Both the position numbers and the translations under genes were made by a program. From Agromyces sp. 3263 (GTDB lineage Bacteria > Actinomycetota > Actinomycetes > Actinomycetales > Microbacteriaceae): a stretch of DNA of 64,000 nt. The stretch lies in contig NZ_JAVDUV010000001.1 in the NCBI RefSeq assembly GCF_031456545.1, positions 2,356,001 to 2,420,000 on the forward strand. The letters are read 5' to 3'. The notes under the pieces were generated by a model. That model did not search any database. It was given only the letters and a program-made list of their open reading frames with translations, and was not told the DNA's origin. Within the stretch, counting starts at the first letter, position 1. Each line of letters opens with the position of its first letter. Positions 41,593-50,335 of the stretch are shown in pieces.

Positions 41593-42255
41593 ATGGCCGA
41601 CGTGGAGCGTCCAGGAGCCGACGCATGGGTGCCCGAGGGCGCTCCCGTCGACGAGCTCCGCCGCGCCGCCCCCGACTGCCGCGGTTGCGAGCTCTGGCGC
41701 GACGCCACGCAGGTCGTCTTCTCGCGCGGCCGTGAGGGCGCTCCCCTCATGCTCGTCGGCGAGCAGCCCGGCGATCGCGAGGACCTCGAGGGCGAGCCGT
41801 TCGTCGGTCCGGCGGGGCGCCTGCTCGCTGACGCGGTCGACGCCGCGGGCATCCCCCGCGACCGCGTCTACGTCACCAACGCGGTGAAGCACTTCCGGTT
41901 CCGGCTGCGCGGCAAGCGGCGCATCCACGAGAAGCCGTCGGTGGCGCACATCGTCGCGTGCCGGCCCTGGCTCGAGGCGGAGTTCGAAGCGGTGCAGCCG
42001 TCGGTCGTCGTCGCCCTCGGCGCGACCGCCGCAAGGTCGGTGCTCGGACGCACCGTGCGCATCGGCGAGGTGCGCGGCCGGGTGCTGCCGCCCGATGCCG
42101 CGGGCGGAGCATCCGCGCTGCCGGCGCCGGTGCTCGTGACGACGCATCCGTCGGCGCTGCTGCGCATCGAGGACGCCGCCGATCGCACGGCGGCGTTCGA
42201 GGCGCTCGTCGAGGACCTGCGCACCGCGGCCGACACGGCCGGTGACGTCCTCTGA
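41593..42255 (+). CDS. UdgX-type uracil-DNA glycosylase family protein
   Basis: A 220-residue member of the UDG superfamily, family 4-like. Motif A is VGEQPGDREDL (residues 55-65) and cysteines in CRGC (29, 32) and ACRPW (123) fit the Fe-S cluster. The loop GKRRIHEKPS (107-116) with His112 is the mark of UdgX, the mycobacterial enzyme that stays covalently attached to uracil-containing DNA through this His. The C-terminal THPSALLR is motif B. It acts in DNA repair or uracil tolerance. The start has TACGCT (41580-41585) 7 nt upstream and no ribosome-binding site. Confidence is high for UDG family and good for UdgX. Confidence 0.9.
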   Translation: MADVERPGADAWVPEGAPVDELRRAAPDCRGCELWRDATQVVFSRGREGAPLMLVGEQPGDREDLEGEPFVGPAGRLLADAVDAAGIPRDRVYVTNAVKHFRFRLRGKRRIHEKPSVAHIVACRPWLEAEFEAVQPSVVVALGATAARSVLGRTVRIGEVRGRVLPPDAAGGASALPAPVLVTTHPSALLRIEDAADRTAAFEALVEDLRTAADTAGDVL

Positions 42256-42323
42256 CGCGAGCTCATACCGATTGCGGCATATGATGGAGAATTCACAGCG
42301 CCTTCCCATCCGCTGCCCTTAGA

Positions 42324-43493
42324 GTGGGGACATCTACAGCGGGTGGTCTACCCGCGAACCCCGGCTGGGAAGTCGACGACCAGCTGGGACGTACTCACAT
42401 CTCTCACACCGAAACCCTCGGTGCGGTACGGGCGACGAAGCCCCGCACCGGTTCCGCTGACATCACGCGGAGCTTCACGGCACTCTCCCGGGTCGTTCGC
42501 GAGTCCGGCCTCCTGAATCGCACTCGCTGGTTCTACCTCATGCTCATCGGCATCCTGCTCGTCGCCCTCGGCGGCGCGATCGCCGGGTTCATCCTGCTCG
42601 GCGATTCGTGGTTCCAGTTGCTCATCGCGGGCGCGCTCGGCCTGATTTTCACGCAGTTCGCGTTCCTCGCCCATGAGGCCTCCCACCGGCAGGTGCTGGA
42701 GTCCGGCCCGGCGAACGACCGGCTCGGCCGCGGCATCGCCGCCGGCGTCGTCGGCATCAGCTACGCCTGGTGGATGACGAAGCACACGCGGCACCACGCC
42801 AATCCGAACAAGATCGGCAAGGACCCCGACATCGAGTTCGACACGATCTCGTTCGTCGAGGCCGACGCCGCCAAGCAGCGCGGGCTCATGGCGCTCATCA
42901 CGCGCAAGCAGGGATACCTGTTCTTCCCCCTGCTCACCCTCGAGGGCGTCAACCTGCACTTCACCTCCATCCGCACCCTGTTCGACCGCGGTCCCGTGAA
43001 GGGCCGCGGCGTCGAACTCAGCCTCATCGCGGTGCGGTTCGCGATCTACTTCGGCGCGATCTTCTGGATGCTGCCGCTCGGCATGGCCTTCGCCTTCATC
43101 GGCGTGCAGCTGGCCGTCTTCGGCATCTACATGGGCGCGTCGTTCGCCCCGAACCACAAGGGCATGCCGATCATCCCGGCCGACGCGAAGCTCGACTTCT
43201 TCTCGAAGCAGGTGCTCACCTCGCGCAACGTCTCGGGCGGCTTCTGGGCGAGCGTGCTCTTCGGCGGCCTCAACTACCAGGTGGAGCACCACCTGTTCCC
43301 GAACATGCCGCGACCGCACCTGGCCAAGGCCCGCGAGATCGTGCGCGAGCACGCCCGCACGCTCGACGTGCCGTACACCGAGACGACGATCCTGAAGTCG
43401 TACGGCATCGTCATCGAGTACCTCAATCGCGTCGGCCTCGCCGCACGCGACCCGTTCGACTGCCCGATGGTGAATCAGTTCCGTCGGGTCTGA
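42324..43493 (+). CDS. Fatty-acid (acyl-CoA/acyl-lipid) desaturase
   Basis: A 389-residue membrane-bound di-iron desaturase with the three histidine boxes HEASH (117-121), HTRHH (154-158) and QVEHH (319-323). Two pairs of hydrophobic helices surround them. It introduces double bonds into membrane lipids, which keeps membranes fluid in the cold. The start is uncertain: the GTG at 42324 has no clear ribosome-binding site, but conserved residues begin by ~residue 22, and no better start exists. TATGAT (42280-42285) could be the -10. A hairpin GCGGGT/ACCCGC (42339-42355) lies in the first codons. A cold-shock gene follows 100 bp downstream. Confidence 0.93.
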   Translation: MGTSTAGGLPANPGWEVDDQLGRTHISHTETLGAVRATKPRTGSADITRSFTALSRVVRESGLLNRTRWFYLMLIGILLVALGGAIAGFILLGDSWFQLLIAGALGLIFTQFAFLAHEASHRQVLESGPANDRLGRGIAAGVVGISYAWWMTKHTRHHANPNKIGKDPDIEFDTISFVEADAAKQRGLMALITRKQGYLFFPLLTLEGVNLHFTSIRTLFDRGPVKGRGVELSLIAVRFAIYFGAIFWMLPLGMAFAFIGVQLAVFGIYMGASFAPNHKGMPIIPADAKLDFFSKQVLTSRNVSGGFWASVLFGGLNYQVEHHLFPNMPRPHLAKAREIVREHARTLDVPYTETTILKSYGIVIEYLNRVGLAARDPFDCPMVNQFRRV

Positions 43494-43496
43494 GAC

Positions 43497-43523
43497 TTCC
43501 GTCGGTGGATTTCGCCGGCGGAA
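43497..43523 (+). terminator. Hairpin just after the desaturase gene
   Basis: TTCCGTCGG (43497-43505) pairs with CCGGCGGAA (43515-43523), with one G-T pair. It starts 4 nt after the stop. Confidence 0.55.
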
Positions 43524-43527
43524 CCCC

Positions 43528-43592
43528 GCACGACCTGAGGTCGTGCACGTCGCAGCCGCTCCGGCGGCTCGGCTTTACAGAAGGAAAAGAAT
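43528..43592 (+). promoter_or_regulatory. Two tandem hairpins in the leader of the second cold-shock gene
   Basis: GCACGACC-TGA-GGTCGTGC (43528-43546) and AGCCGC-TCCG-GCGGCT (43554-43569) are perfect hairpins. Next comes an AT-rich ribosome-binding region, CTTTACAGAAGGAAAAGA. The layout (two hairpins, then free purine-rich site) resembles that of the first cold-shock gene. Confidence 0.5.
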
Positions 43593-43799
43593 ATGGCTAC
43601 CGGAACCGTCAAGTGGTTCAACGCCGACAAGGGCTTCGGCTTCATCGCCCCGGATGACGGCTCGGCCGACGTCTTCGCGCACTTCAGCGCGATCGCGTCC
43701 GGCGGATACCGCTCGCTCGAGGAGAACCAGAAGGTCGAATTCGAGACCGCCCGCGGCCCCAAGGGCCTGCAGGCCGAGAACATCACCGTCATCGGTTAA
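43593..43799 (+). CDS. Cold-shock protein (CspA family), second copy
   Basis: A 68-residue cold-shock domain. The RNP motifs GFGFIAP and DVFAHFSAI are identical to those of the copy at 40347. Most changes fall in the second half and the C-terminal tail (ENITVIG). It lies directly downstream of the desaturase, so both could rise together in the cold, although a hairpin separates them. AAGGAAAAG precedes the ATG. Confidence 0.97.
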   Translation: MATGTVKWFNADKGFGFIAPDDGSADVFAHFSAIASGGYRSLEENQKVEFETARGPKGLQAENITVIG

Positions 43800-43843
43800 G
43801 TTCTCGCACCCCTGATCCGCGGCCTTCGCGCCGCGTGATCGAC

Positions 43844-43899
43844 GAGCGGATGCCGCACGCCGGCGCCTCCCCGTGAGGCGCATGGCGCGGCATCCGCTC
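43844..43899. terminator. Strong terminator after the second cold-shock gene
   Basis: GAGCGGATGCCGC (43844-43856) pairs perfectly with GCGGCATCCGCTC (43887-43899). The interior folds further (GGCGCCTC/GAGGCGC). It lies between a plus-strand and a minus-strand gene end, so it can serve both. Confidence 0.8.
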
Positions 43900-43967
43900 G
43901 CTTTCGTTCCAGGCGAGGAGAGCCGGCTCTTCGAGCTCGTCGACTGAGCCGCGTGGGAGGCGGCCGT

Positions 43968-45086
43968 CTAGCCGGAACGCATCGACGAACCGCCGACGCC
44001 CGACGACGAAGGCGACCCGTCCGGCATGGTCACCGCTGCGGCCCGCGCGGCCCCGGTTCGCTCGCTCGGCCGGCGCTGGCGGACGAGCTCCTCGAACAGC
44101 TCGATGTAGTCACCCGCCATGCGGTGCGAACTGAACCGGGTCTCGACGGCCTCGCGGCACGACGCACGGTCGAGTGTCGGCACTTCCGCCAGGGCGAGCG
44201 CCAGCTGCGCGGGATCGGAGCGGATGAAGCCGGTGCGCCCCTCCTCCACGATCTCGCCGACCGAACCACGAGGCGTGGCGACGACCGGCGTGCCCGTTGC
44301 CATCGCCTCGATCATCACGAGTCCGAACGGCTCGTCCCACTGGATCGGGTTCAGCAGCACGCACGAGTTGCCCATCAGCTCGTACTTCTCCTCGGCGGAC
44401 AGCTCGCCCAGGTACTCCGCGCGCGACCCGAGCATGGGCTTGACCACCTCCTGGAAGTACTCCTCCTCGGCTTGCTCCTGCATCTTGGCGGCGATCCGCA
44501 GGGGGATCCCGGCGATGGCCGCGGCCTCGATGGCCTCGGGGATGCCCTTGGACGGATGCATCCTGCCAACGAAGCATGCGCTGTCGCCGCCAGGGCCGAC
44601 CGGCACGTCCTCGACCTGGATGCCGTGGTGGATCACGCGGCGGATCGGAACGGGTCCGGCGAGCGAGGCCTGGTTGTGGGAGATCGCCACGAACACCACG
44701 TCGGGCGAGGCCGCGCAGTAGAGCTCCTGCTCGATGGGGATGAGCGGGCCGTGGGCGACGGTGACCACGGGGAGCGTCGTCGCGAACCGCGCCAGGATCG
44801 GTCCCGCGAGCGTGTTGTCGAGGATCACGTCGACCTCCGCGAGCCCCGCGAACGCCCGGAGGAGGTGTTGCAGCTCGTGGGAGGTCACGCCCATCTTCGC
44901 GGGGTCGGATGCCTCGAAGCCCGGAAGCCGGGGCACCGGACTCGTGCTGTCGCTCGACGCTGCGAGCAGCACGTCCTGTCCGGCATCGACGAGCGCCCTT
45001 GCGAGCACGTCGATGAACGACTCGATGCCGCCGTAGGCGTCGGGTGGGATGGGAATCCACGGCGGAGCGATGATGCCGATTCTCAT
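43968..45086 (-). CDS. GT4-family glycosyltransferase
   Basis: A 372-residue GT-B fold transferase. The N-terminal MRIGIIAPPWIPIPPDAYGGIE binds the acceptor side. The C-terminal half has GRMHPSKGIPEAI and the donor-site motif EPFGLVMIEAMATGTPVVAT (from ~residue 254). It uses an NDP-sugar or sugar phosphate to glycosylate an unknown acceptor. The Ser/Gly-rich tail is not conserved. The ATG overlaps the stop of the amylo-1,6-glucosidase-like gene (ATGA), so the two act together, possibly in glycogen or compatible-solute metabolism (inference). The frame stays open 276 codons upstream, inside the other gene, but that part is not real. Confidence 0.88.
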   Translation of the reverse strand: MRIGIIAPPWIPIPPDAYGGIESFIDVLARALVDAGQDVLLAASSDSTSPVPRLPGFEASDPAKMGVTSHELQHLLRAFAGLAEVDVILDNTLAGPILARFATTLPVVTVAHGPLIPIEQELYCAASPDVVFVAISHNQASLAGPVPIRRVIHHGIQVEDVPVGPGGDSACFVGRMHPSKGIPEAIEAAAIAGIPLRIAAKMQEQAEEEYFQEVVKPMLGSRAEYLGELSAEEKYELMGNSCVLLNPIQWDEPFGLVMIEAMATGTPVVATPRGSVGEIVEEGRTGFIRSDPAQLALALAEVPTLDRASCREAVETRFSSHRMAGDYIELFEELVRQRRPSERTGAARAAAVTMPDGSPSSSGVGGSSMRSG

Positions 45087-47233
45087 GTCGGGTTCCTTCG
45101 AACGGGCACCGGGACCACGGCGGGACGCGGCTCGGGGTGCAGGGTGAGGCCGGCCGGGAGACCGACCACGGAGGCGCCGCGACGCGACGCATCGATCGAG
45201 ATGCGCGTTCCGGCGAACGGCACGTTGCGCAGGTGGATGTCGCCGAATCCGGCCGACGTGGTGGGCGAGAGCCAGACGTCGCCCGTGGGCACCGAGGGGT
45301 CGAAGCGCAGCGTCGTCCGGAGCAGCGAGAAGGGCGTCGCCGCGGCCCAGGCCTGAGGTGAGCAGGAGGCGGGGTACGAGACCGGTTCGGGGTAGTGCGT
45401 TCGCGGGAAGCCGCAGAACAACTCGGGCAGGCGCCCGCCGAACCGGCTCGCGGCCTCGAACATCCCCTGCACGATCCGATTGGCCTCGTCGACGAATCCG
45501 TACCGCATGAGTCCGGCGGCCACGATGGCGTTGTCGTGCGGCCAGACCGAGCCGTTGTGGTAGCTGGCGGGGTTGTAGGCGCCCATGTCCGAGGCGAGGG
45601 TGCGCACGCCCCACCCGGTGAACAGCTCGTCGGAGAGCAGGCGCGCGGCCACCGCAGCCGCCTTGTCGTCGTCGACGATGCCGCTCCACAGGCAGTGGCC
45701 CATGTTCGAGGCGCACGCGTCGACCGGTCGCTTGTCGGCGTCGAGGGCGAGCGCGAAGTAGCCGAGCTCGGGCAGCCAGAAGGCCTCGTTGAACTCCCGT
45801 TTCAAGACGGACGCTCGCTCGTACCAGCGGGCGGCCGTGTCCTCGTCGCCGCGGGCAGCCGCGAGCTCCGCCCGGGCCACGTACGCCGCGTACACGTAGC
45901 CCTGCACCTCGCACAACGCGATGGGCGCGCGCGCGAGGGAGCCGTCGGCGAAGGTGATGCCGTCCCAGGAGTCCTTCCAGCCCTGGTTCACGAGGCCGTG
46001 CTCGTTGAGCCGGGCGTACTCGACGAAGCCGTCACCGTCGCGGTCGCCGTCGCGCAGGATCCACTCGAGCGCACGGTCGGCCGCGTCGATGAGGTTGTCC
46101 GCGTCGTCGGGCAGGCCGCCCCACCGCGCCAGTTCGCCGAGCACGACGACGAAGAGCGGGGTGGCGTCGACCGTGCCGTAGTACACCGAGCCGCCCCCGA
46201 GGGCGAGGTTCGTGGTGGCGCCGAGCCGCACCTCGTGCAGGATGCGACCGGGCTGCTCCTCGGACGCCGCGTCGAACTCGGTGCCCTGCAGCTCGGCGAG
46301 GGTCTGCAGTGTCCCGAGGGCGACCTCCGGGTCGACGTGCAGGGACATCATCGCCGTGAGCAGCGAGTCGCGGCCGAACAACGCCATGAACCACGGCGCG
46401 CCCGCCGCGACGACCGGACGGTCGGGATGCGCGGGGTCGAAGATCCGCAGCGATCCGAGATCCTCCTGGCTCTGGAGGATCACGCGCTCGATCGCGTCGT
46501 CCTCGACGTCGGGAACCGGCACGTGCGACTGCCAGGCGAGGAAGCGACGGGCGGGACCGACGGGGACGGCGGACTCGCCGTCGCCGCCGTCGCCCCCGAT
46601 CGTGAATTCGTCCTGCAGCGTCGTGGGTGCGAGCCGGATGACGCGCGACCATGATCCCCGGGCCTCGAGCACCACGTCGAAGGCGAGCCGGTCGCCGTCG
46701 AACGTGGCGCCCGGCGCGGTGACGACGAGTCCGAGCCGTTCGTCGCGGGGCGAGTCGACGCGGACCACGCCCGGCGCCTCGAGCCTGGCCCGGCGGGGAC
46801 GTCGGGCGGCACGGCCCTCCTTCACCTCGAAGATGTCGGCGAAGTCGGATTCGAGGACGAGCTCGACCCGCAGGGCCATCGGTTCGCGCGAATAGCTGCG
46901 GAGGGTGATCTCCTCCCGCAGCCCGCCGTCGACCTTGCGGTCGCGCTCCACGATCAGGGGGGTGTCGGCGCGGCCGGGGATGTGCCCGGAGCGTCCGATG
47001 GTGACCGAGCGATAGGGGCGCGGGGTCGACGACGAGAGCGGCTCGACGGGATCGCCGTCGATGAGCAGCGACCACCTCGAGACGAGGCGCGTGTCATGGA
47101 AGAAGACGCCGTGCGGCAGCTCGGGGACGATGTCGCCGTTGGCGGCCGAGACGCAGAACGCCGAGCCCTCCACGATCGTGACCGCCCCGGCTCCCGCCGG
47201 GCTCGCAAGGGTGTCCGTGTTCCAGCCGGGCAT
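45083..47233 (-). CDS. Glycogen debranching-type amylo-alpha-1,6-glucosidase family protein
   Basis: A 716-residue protein. Residues ~20-215 form the bacterial glycogen-debranching N-terminal domain (SAFCVSAANGDIVPELPHGVFFHDTRL). Residues ~270-660 form an (alpha/alpha)6 barrel (APWFMALFGRDSLLTAMM, GWKDSWDGITF, YHNGSVWPHDNAIVA). The acidic residues in GRDS and WKDSWD are candidates for the active site. It may hydrolyse alpha-glucosidic bonds in a storage or osmolyte glycan. I prefer the ATG at 47233, which has GGAGG 11 bases upstream, over the GTG at 47266. TAGCGT (47305-47300) would be the -10. It is co-translated with the GT4 gene. Confidence 0.85.
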   Translation of the reverse strand: MPGWNTDTLASPAGAGAVTIVEGSAFCVSAANGDIVPELPHGVFFHDTRLVSRWSLLIDGDPVEPLSSSTPRPYRSVTIGRSGHIPGRADTPLIVERDRKVDGGLREEITLRSYSREPMALRVELVLESDFADIFEVKEGRAARRPRRARLEAPGVVRVDSPRDERLGLVVTAPGATFDGDRLAFDVVLEARGSWSRVIRLAPTTLQDEFTIGGDGGDGESAVPVGPARRFLAWQSHVPVPDVEDDAIERVILQSQEDLGSLRIFDPAHPDRPVVAAGAPWFMALFGRDSLLTAMMSLHVDPEVALGTLQTLAELQGTEFDAASEEQPGRILHEVRLGATTNLALGGGSVYYGTVDATPLFVVVLGELARWGGLPDDADNLIDAADRALEWILRDGDRDGDGFVEYARLNEHGLVNQGWKDSWDGITFADGSLARAPIALCEVQGYVYAAYVARAELAAARGDEDTAARWYERASVLKREFNEAFWLPELGYFALALDADKRPVDACASNMGHCLWSGIVDDDKAAAVAARLLSDELFTGWGVRTLASDMGAYNPASYHNGSVWPHDNAIVAAGLMRYGFVDEANRIVQGMFEAASRFGGRLPELFCGFPRTHYPEPVSYPASCSPQAWAAATPFSLLRTTLRFDPSVPTGDVWLSPTTSAGFGDIHLRNVPFAGTRISIDASRRGASVVGLPAGLTLHPEPRPAVVPVPVRRNPT

Positions 47234-47364
47234 CGTCTTCGCGACCTCCGTCCGGAGCGGGCGCACGATACCCAGGAGGGCGCGTCCGCTCCGGGCCCCA
47301 CGCTACGTCGCGGTGCGGCGGATGCCAGGGGATTGACAGTCGTGGCGTTCTCTGCCTGTGCCGA

Positions 47365-48066
47365 TCAGGCGGCGAGCCCCTCGACGACCCGACGCGCGAC
47401 CGACGCGCTCGACTGCGGGTTCTGCCCCGAGATGAGGTTGCCGTCGACGACGACGTGGTCGCTCCATGGGGCCGCCGAGTCGATGGTCGCGCCGGCCTCG
47501 CGGAGCGTCGACTCCACCCACCACGGCGTGTTCTCGCCCGTTCCGCCGGTGCGCTCCTCCTCGTCGGTGAAGACGGTGAGGCGTCGGCCGGCGAACGCGT
47601 TCGAGCCGTCGGGAAGCTTCGCGGACAGCAGTGCGGCCGGGCCGTGGCAGAACGGCGCGATGATGGTGCCCGCCGCGTCCGCGGCGATCAGGACCCGTCC
47701 CGTCGCGGCGTCGAACGCGAGGTCGGCCATCGGGCCGTGGCCGCCGGGGAGCACGATGGCGGCGTAGGCCGACGCGTCGACGTCGGCGATCGGCACGGCG
47801 GCGGCGAGCTCGTCGGCGATCGACGCGAGGTACCCGCGAAGCTGCTCGACCGTGTCGGCGCTGCCGACGACGGCGGGATCGAGGCTCACGGCGTCGACCG
47901 TCGGCGTGACGCCGCCCGGCGTCGCGATGGTGACCGCATGTCCGGCCTCCGTGAGATCACGGTGGGCGGTCACGAGCTCCTCGGCCCAGAAGCCGGTGGG
48001 GTGCTCGGAACCGTCCTTCATGGTGAGGCTGGTGGCGGCGGTGACGATCATGAGGATGTCGCTCAT
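47365..48066 (-). CDS. DJ-1/PfpI-family protein (Hsp31/HchA-like glyoxalase or chaperone)
   Basis: A 233-residue class I amidotransferase-like protein. The nucleophile Cys140-His141 lies in APFCHGPAAL and the supporting Glu29 in GFWAEE. YAAIVLPGGHGPMADL precedes the active site. Relatives remove methylglyoxal or act as stress chaperones. It sits in a minus-strand run with an aldo/keto reductase (48115) and an MFS transporter. All three could serve detoxification of aldehydes, but the spacing (48 and 75 bp) gives no proof of one operon. Confidence 0.9.
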   Translation of the reverse strand: MSDILMIVTAATSLTMKDGSEHPTGFWAEELVTAHRDLTEAGHAVTIATPGGVTPTVDAVSLDPAVVGSADTVEQLRGYLASIADELAAAVPIADVDASAYAAIVLPGGHGPMADLAFDAATGRVLIAADAAGTIIAPFCHGPAALLSAKLPDGSNAFAGRRLTVFTDEEERTGGTGENTPWWVESTLREAGATIDSAAPWSDHVVVDGNLISGQNPQSSASVARRVVEGLAA

Positions 48067-48114
48067 GGGTGGTGCTTCCGTTCTGTCGTTGCGGTGGTGG
48101 ATGGGGGGCCCGCG

Positions 48115-48951
48115 TCAGGCGCGGTGGAACTCGGCCGGGTGCGGGCCGGTGCGTCCGTCGCGCTCGAGGCCGTCGATCGCCGCGAGCTCGGATGCCGCGA
48201 GCTCGAAGCCGAACACGTCGAAGTTCTCGGCGATGCGGGCCGGGGTGACCGATTTGGGGATCACGATGCGGCCCTGCTGCAGGTGCCACCGCAGCACGAC
48301 CTGGGCGGGCGTACGACCGTGTGCGGCGGCGATCGCGGTGATCGCGGGGTCGTCGAGCACGGCGCCCTGCGCCAGCGGGCTCCATGCCTCGGTCGCGATG
48401 CCGAGGCGGTCGTTCGCAGCGACGACCCTCCGATTCTGCAGGGCCGGGTGGAGCTCCACCTGGTTCACCGCGGGCACGACCGAGCCCTCGGCGACGAGGC
48501 GGTCGAGGTGCTCGGGCTCGAAGTTCGAGACGCCGATCGCACGGACCCGGCCGTCGGCGGCCAGGCGCTCGAGGGCCCGCCACGTGTCGACGTAGCGGTC
48601 GCGGTCGGGCGTCGGCCAGTGGATCAGGTACAGGTCGAGCTGCTCGAGTCCGAGCTTCGCGAGGCTCGCGTCGAAGGCGCGCAGCGTGTCGTCGTGGCCC
48701 TGGTCGGAGTTCCACACCTTCGAGGTGACGAACAGCTCGTCCCGGGTGAGGCCCGACGCGGCGATGGCACGCCCGACGCCCTCCTCGTTGCCGTAGACAG
48801 CGGCGGTGTCGATGCTCCGGTAGCCGACCTCGAGGGCGGCGGCGACCGCGGCCTGCGTCTCGTCGTTCGGCACCTGGAAGACGCCGAAGCCGAGCTGCGG
48901 CATCCGGACGCCGTTGTTCAGGGTGAGGGTGGGGACGGTCGCGGTGGTCAT
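48115..48951 (-). CDS. Aldo/keto reductase (2,5-diketo-D-gluconate reductase type)
   Basis: A 278-residue NADPH-dependent TIM-barrel reductase of the AKR5 type. The tetrad is Asp48, Tyr53, Lys78 and His111. Also typical are RSIDTAAVYGNEEGVG, LDLYLIHWPTP, and VLRWHLQQGRIVIPKS at the cofactor site. It reduces small aldehydes and ketones, for instance methylglyoxal. It lies between the DJ-1-like gene and an MFS gene on the same strand. Confidence 0.93.
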   Translation of the reverse strand: MTTATVPTLTLNNGVRMPQLGFGVFQVPNDETQAAVAAALEVGYRSIDTAAVYGNEEGVGRAIAASGLTRDELFVTSKVWNSDQGHDDTLRAFDASLAKLGLEQLDLYLIHWPTPDRDRYVDTWRALERLAADGRVRAIGVSNFEPEHLDRLVAEGSVVPAVNQVELHPALQNRRVVAANDRLGIATEAWSPLAQGAVLDDPAITAIAAAHGRTPAQVVLRWHLQQGRIVIPKSVTPARIAENFDVFGFELAASELAAIDGLERDGRTGPHPAEFHRA

Positions 48952-49026
48952 GCGTTCCTTTCGGTGGTCGGACTGGCGTGGGAGCAGGGCTGGAGTGGGA
49001 GCAGGGCGGGGAGGGTGGAGCGGGCG

Positions 49027-50256
49027 TCAGGCGACGGATGCCACGGGGCGCGTGTCGGCCGAGGCGTCGCGCTCGCCGGGGCCGGCGACGCGCTCGGAGC
49101 GGGTCGACCGCGCGGCCCGCGCCGACGTCGCGGCGACGACCATCACGATGAGCGCGCCCAGGGTGATGGCGGCGCCGACCCAGATCGGCGACGTGTAGCC
49201 GAGCCCGGCCGCGATCGCGGTGCCGCCGGCCCAGGCGCCGAGCGCGTTGCCGAGGTTGAACGCGCCGATGTTGGCGCCCGAGGCGAGCGTGGGTGCGTCG
49301 GCGGCGGAGCGCATGACGCGGCTCTGCAGGGCGGGCACGGTGCCGAAGCCGAGCGCGCCCATGGCGACGAGGAGGACGATCGTGGCGACGGGGCTCCACG
49401 CCAGCCAGGCGAAGAGCGCCAGCACGACGACGAGTGCGGCGATGAAGCCGAGCAGGGTGCCGTCGATGGAGCGGTCGGCGAGCCGCCCGCCGACCCAGTT
49501 GCCGACGACCAGGCCGGCGCCGAAGAGCACGAGCAGCCAGGGCACCGCGCCCGAGTCGAAGCCGCTCACCTCGGTGAGCGTGTAGGCGATGTACGTGAAC
49601 GCACCGAACATGCCGCCGAAGCCGAGCACGGTGACGGTGAGCGAGAGCCAGACCTGGCCCGACCGGAATGCGCCCAGTTCGCGACGCAGGCTGGGAATCG
49701 GCGTGCCGGCGGCGGGCTTCGGCACGAGCGTCGCGATGCCCACGAGCGCGACGACGCCGATGGCCGAGATGACCCAGAACGTCGACCGCCAGCCGTACTG
49801 CTGGCCGAGGAAGGTGCCGAGCGGCACGCCGAGCACGTTCGCGGCCGTGAGTCCGGTGAACATGATGGCGATGGCTCCGGCCGCGCGGTCGGGAGCCACG
49901 AGGCTCGCGGCCACGACGGAACCGATGCCGAAGAAGGCGCCGTGGCAGAGGGCGGCGACGATACGCCCGGTCATCATGAGCTCGTACGTGGGGGCCATGG
50001 CCGAGATCGCGTTGCCGGCGATGAAGAGCACGAGCAGGCCCATGAGCACGGGCTTGCGGGGGAGCCTGATCGTGGCGGCGGTGAGGCCGAGCGCGCCGAC
50101 GACGACGGCGAGGGCGTAGCCCGAGATGAACCAGCCCGCCTGCGCCTCGGTCACGCCGAAGTCGGCGGCCACCTCGGGCAGCAGGCCCATGATGACGAAC
50201 TCGGTGAGGCCGATGCCGAATCCGCCGATGGCGAGGGCGAGAAGGCCGAGTGGCAT
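49027..50256 (-). CDS. MFS transporter (DHA1-type efflux)
   Basis: A 409-residue major facilitator with twelve hydrophobic segments. ALAIGGFGIGLTEFVIMGLLPE at the start and GALGLTAATIRLPRKPVLMG after helix 2 are typical of the AraJ/CmlA-like drug-efflux group. A Ser/Arg-rich tail ends the protein. I use the ATG at 50256 (GGAG nine bases upstream) rather than the first codon of the frame, 31 codons earlier, which lies in the operator region. It is divergent from a MarR gene and likely repressed by it. Confidence 0.9.
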   Translation of the reverse strand: MPLGLLALAIGGFGIGLTEFVIMGLLPEVAADFGVTEAQAGWFISGYALAVVVGALGLTAATIRLPRKPVLMGLLVLFIAGNAISAMAPTYELMMTGRIVAALCHGAFFGIGSVVAASLVAPDRAAGAIAIMFTGLTAANVLGVPLGTFLGQQYGWRSTFWVISAIGVVALVGIATLVPKPAAGTPIPSLRRELGAFRSGQVWLSLTVTVLGFGGMFGAFTYIAYTLTEVSGFDSGAVPWLLVLFGAGLVVGNWVGGRLADRSIDGTLLGFIAALVVVLALFAWLAWSPVATIVLLVAMGALGFGTVPALQSRVMRSAADAPTLASGANIGAFNLGNALGAWAGGTAIAAGLGYTSPIWVGAAITLGALIVMVVAATSARAARSTRSERVAGPGERDASADTRPVASVA

Positions 50257-50287
50257 GCGCAGAACTCCGATACACTCGTCGTAGTAG

Positions 50288-50335
50288 TTGCAAACGCGCG
50301 CTATTGCGAACGCGGGCTCAATGGTTGCACACGCA
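50288..50335. promoter_or_regulatory. MarR operator region with three direct repeats
   Basis: TTGCAAACGC (50288), TTGCGAACGC (50304) and TTGCACACGC (50325) are three direct repeats of TTGCRMACGC. The last is part of the palindrome TTGCACACGCAA. An outer inverted repeat TAGTTGC/GCAACTA frames the region. The stretch is AT-rich compared with its surroundings and lies between divergent MFS and MarR genes. Confidence 0.55.

Noticed and set aside
41527..42309. Extension of the epimerase frame through udgX (261 codons)
   Set aside because: The Rossmann fold begins at 41526 and the upstream part is the reverse strand of udgX.
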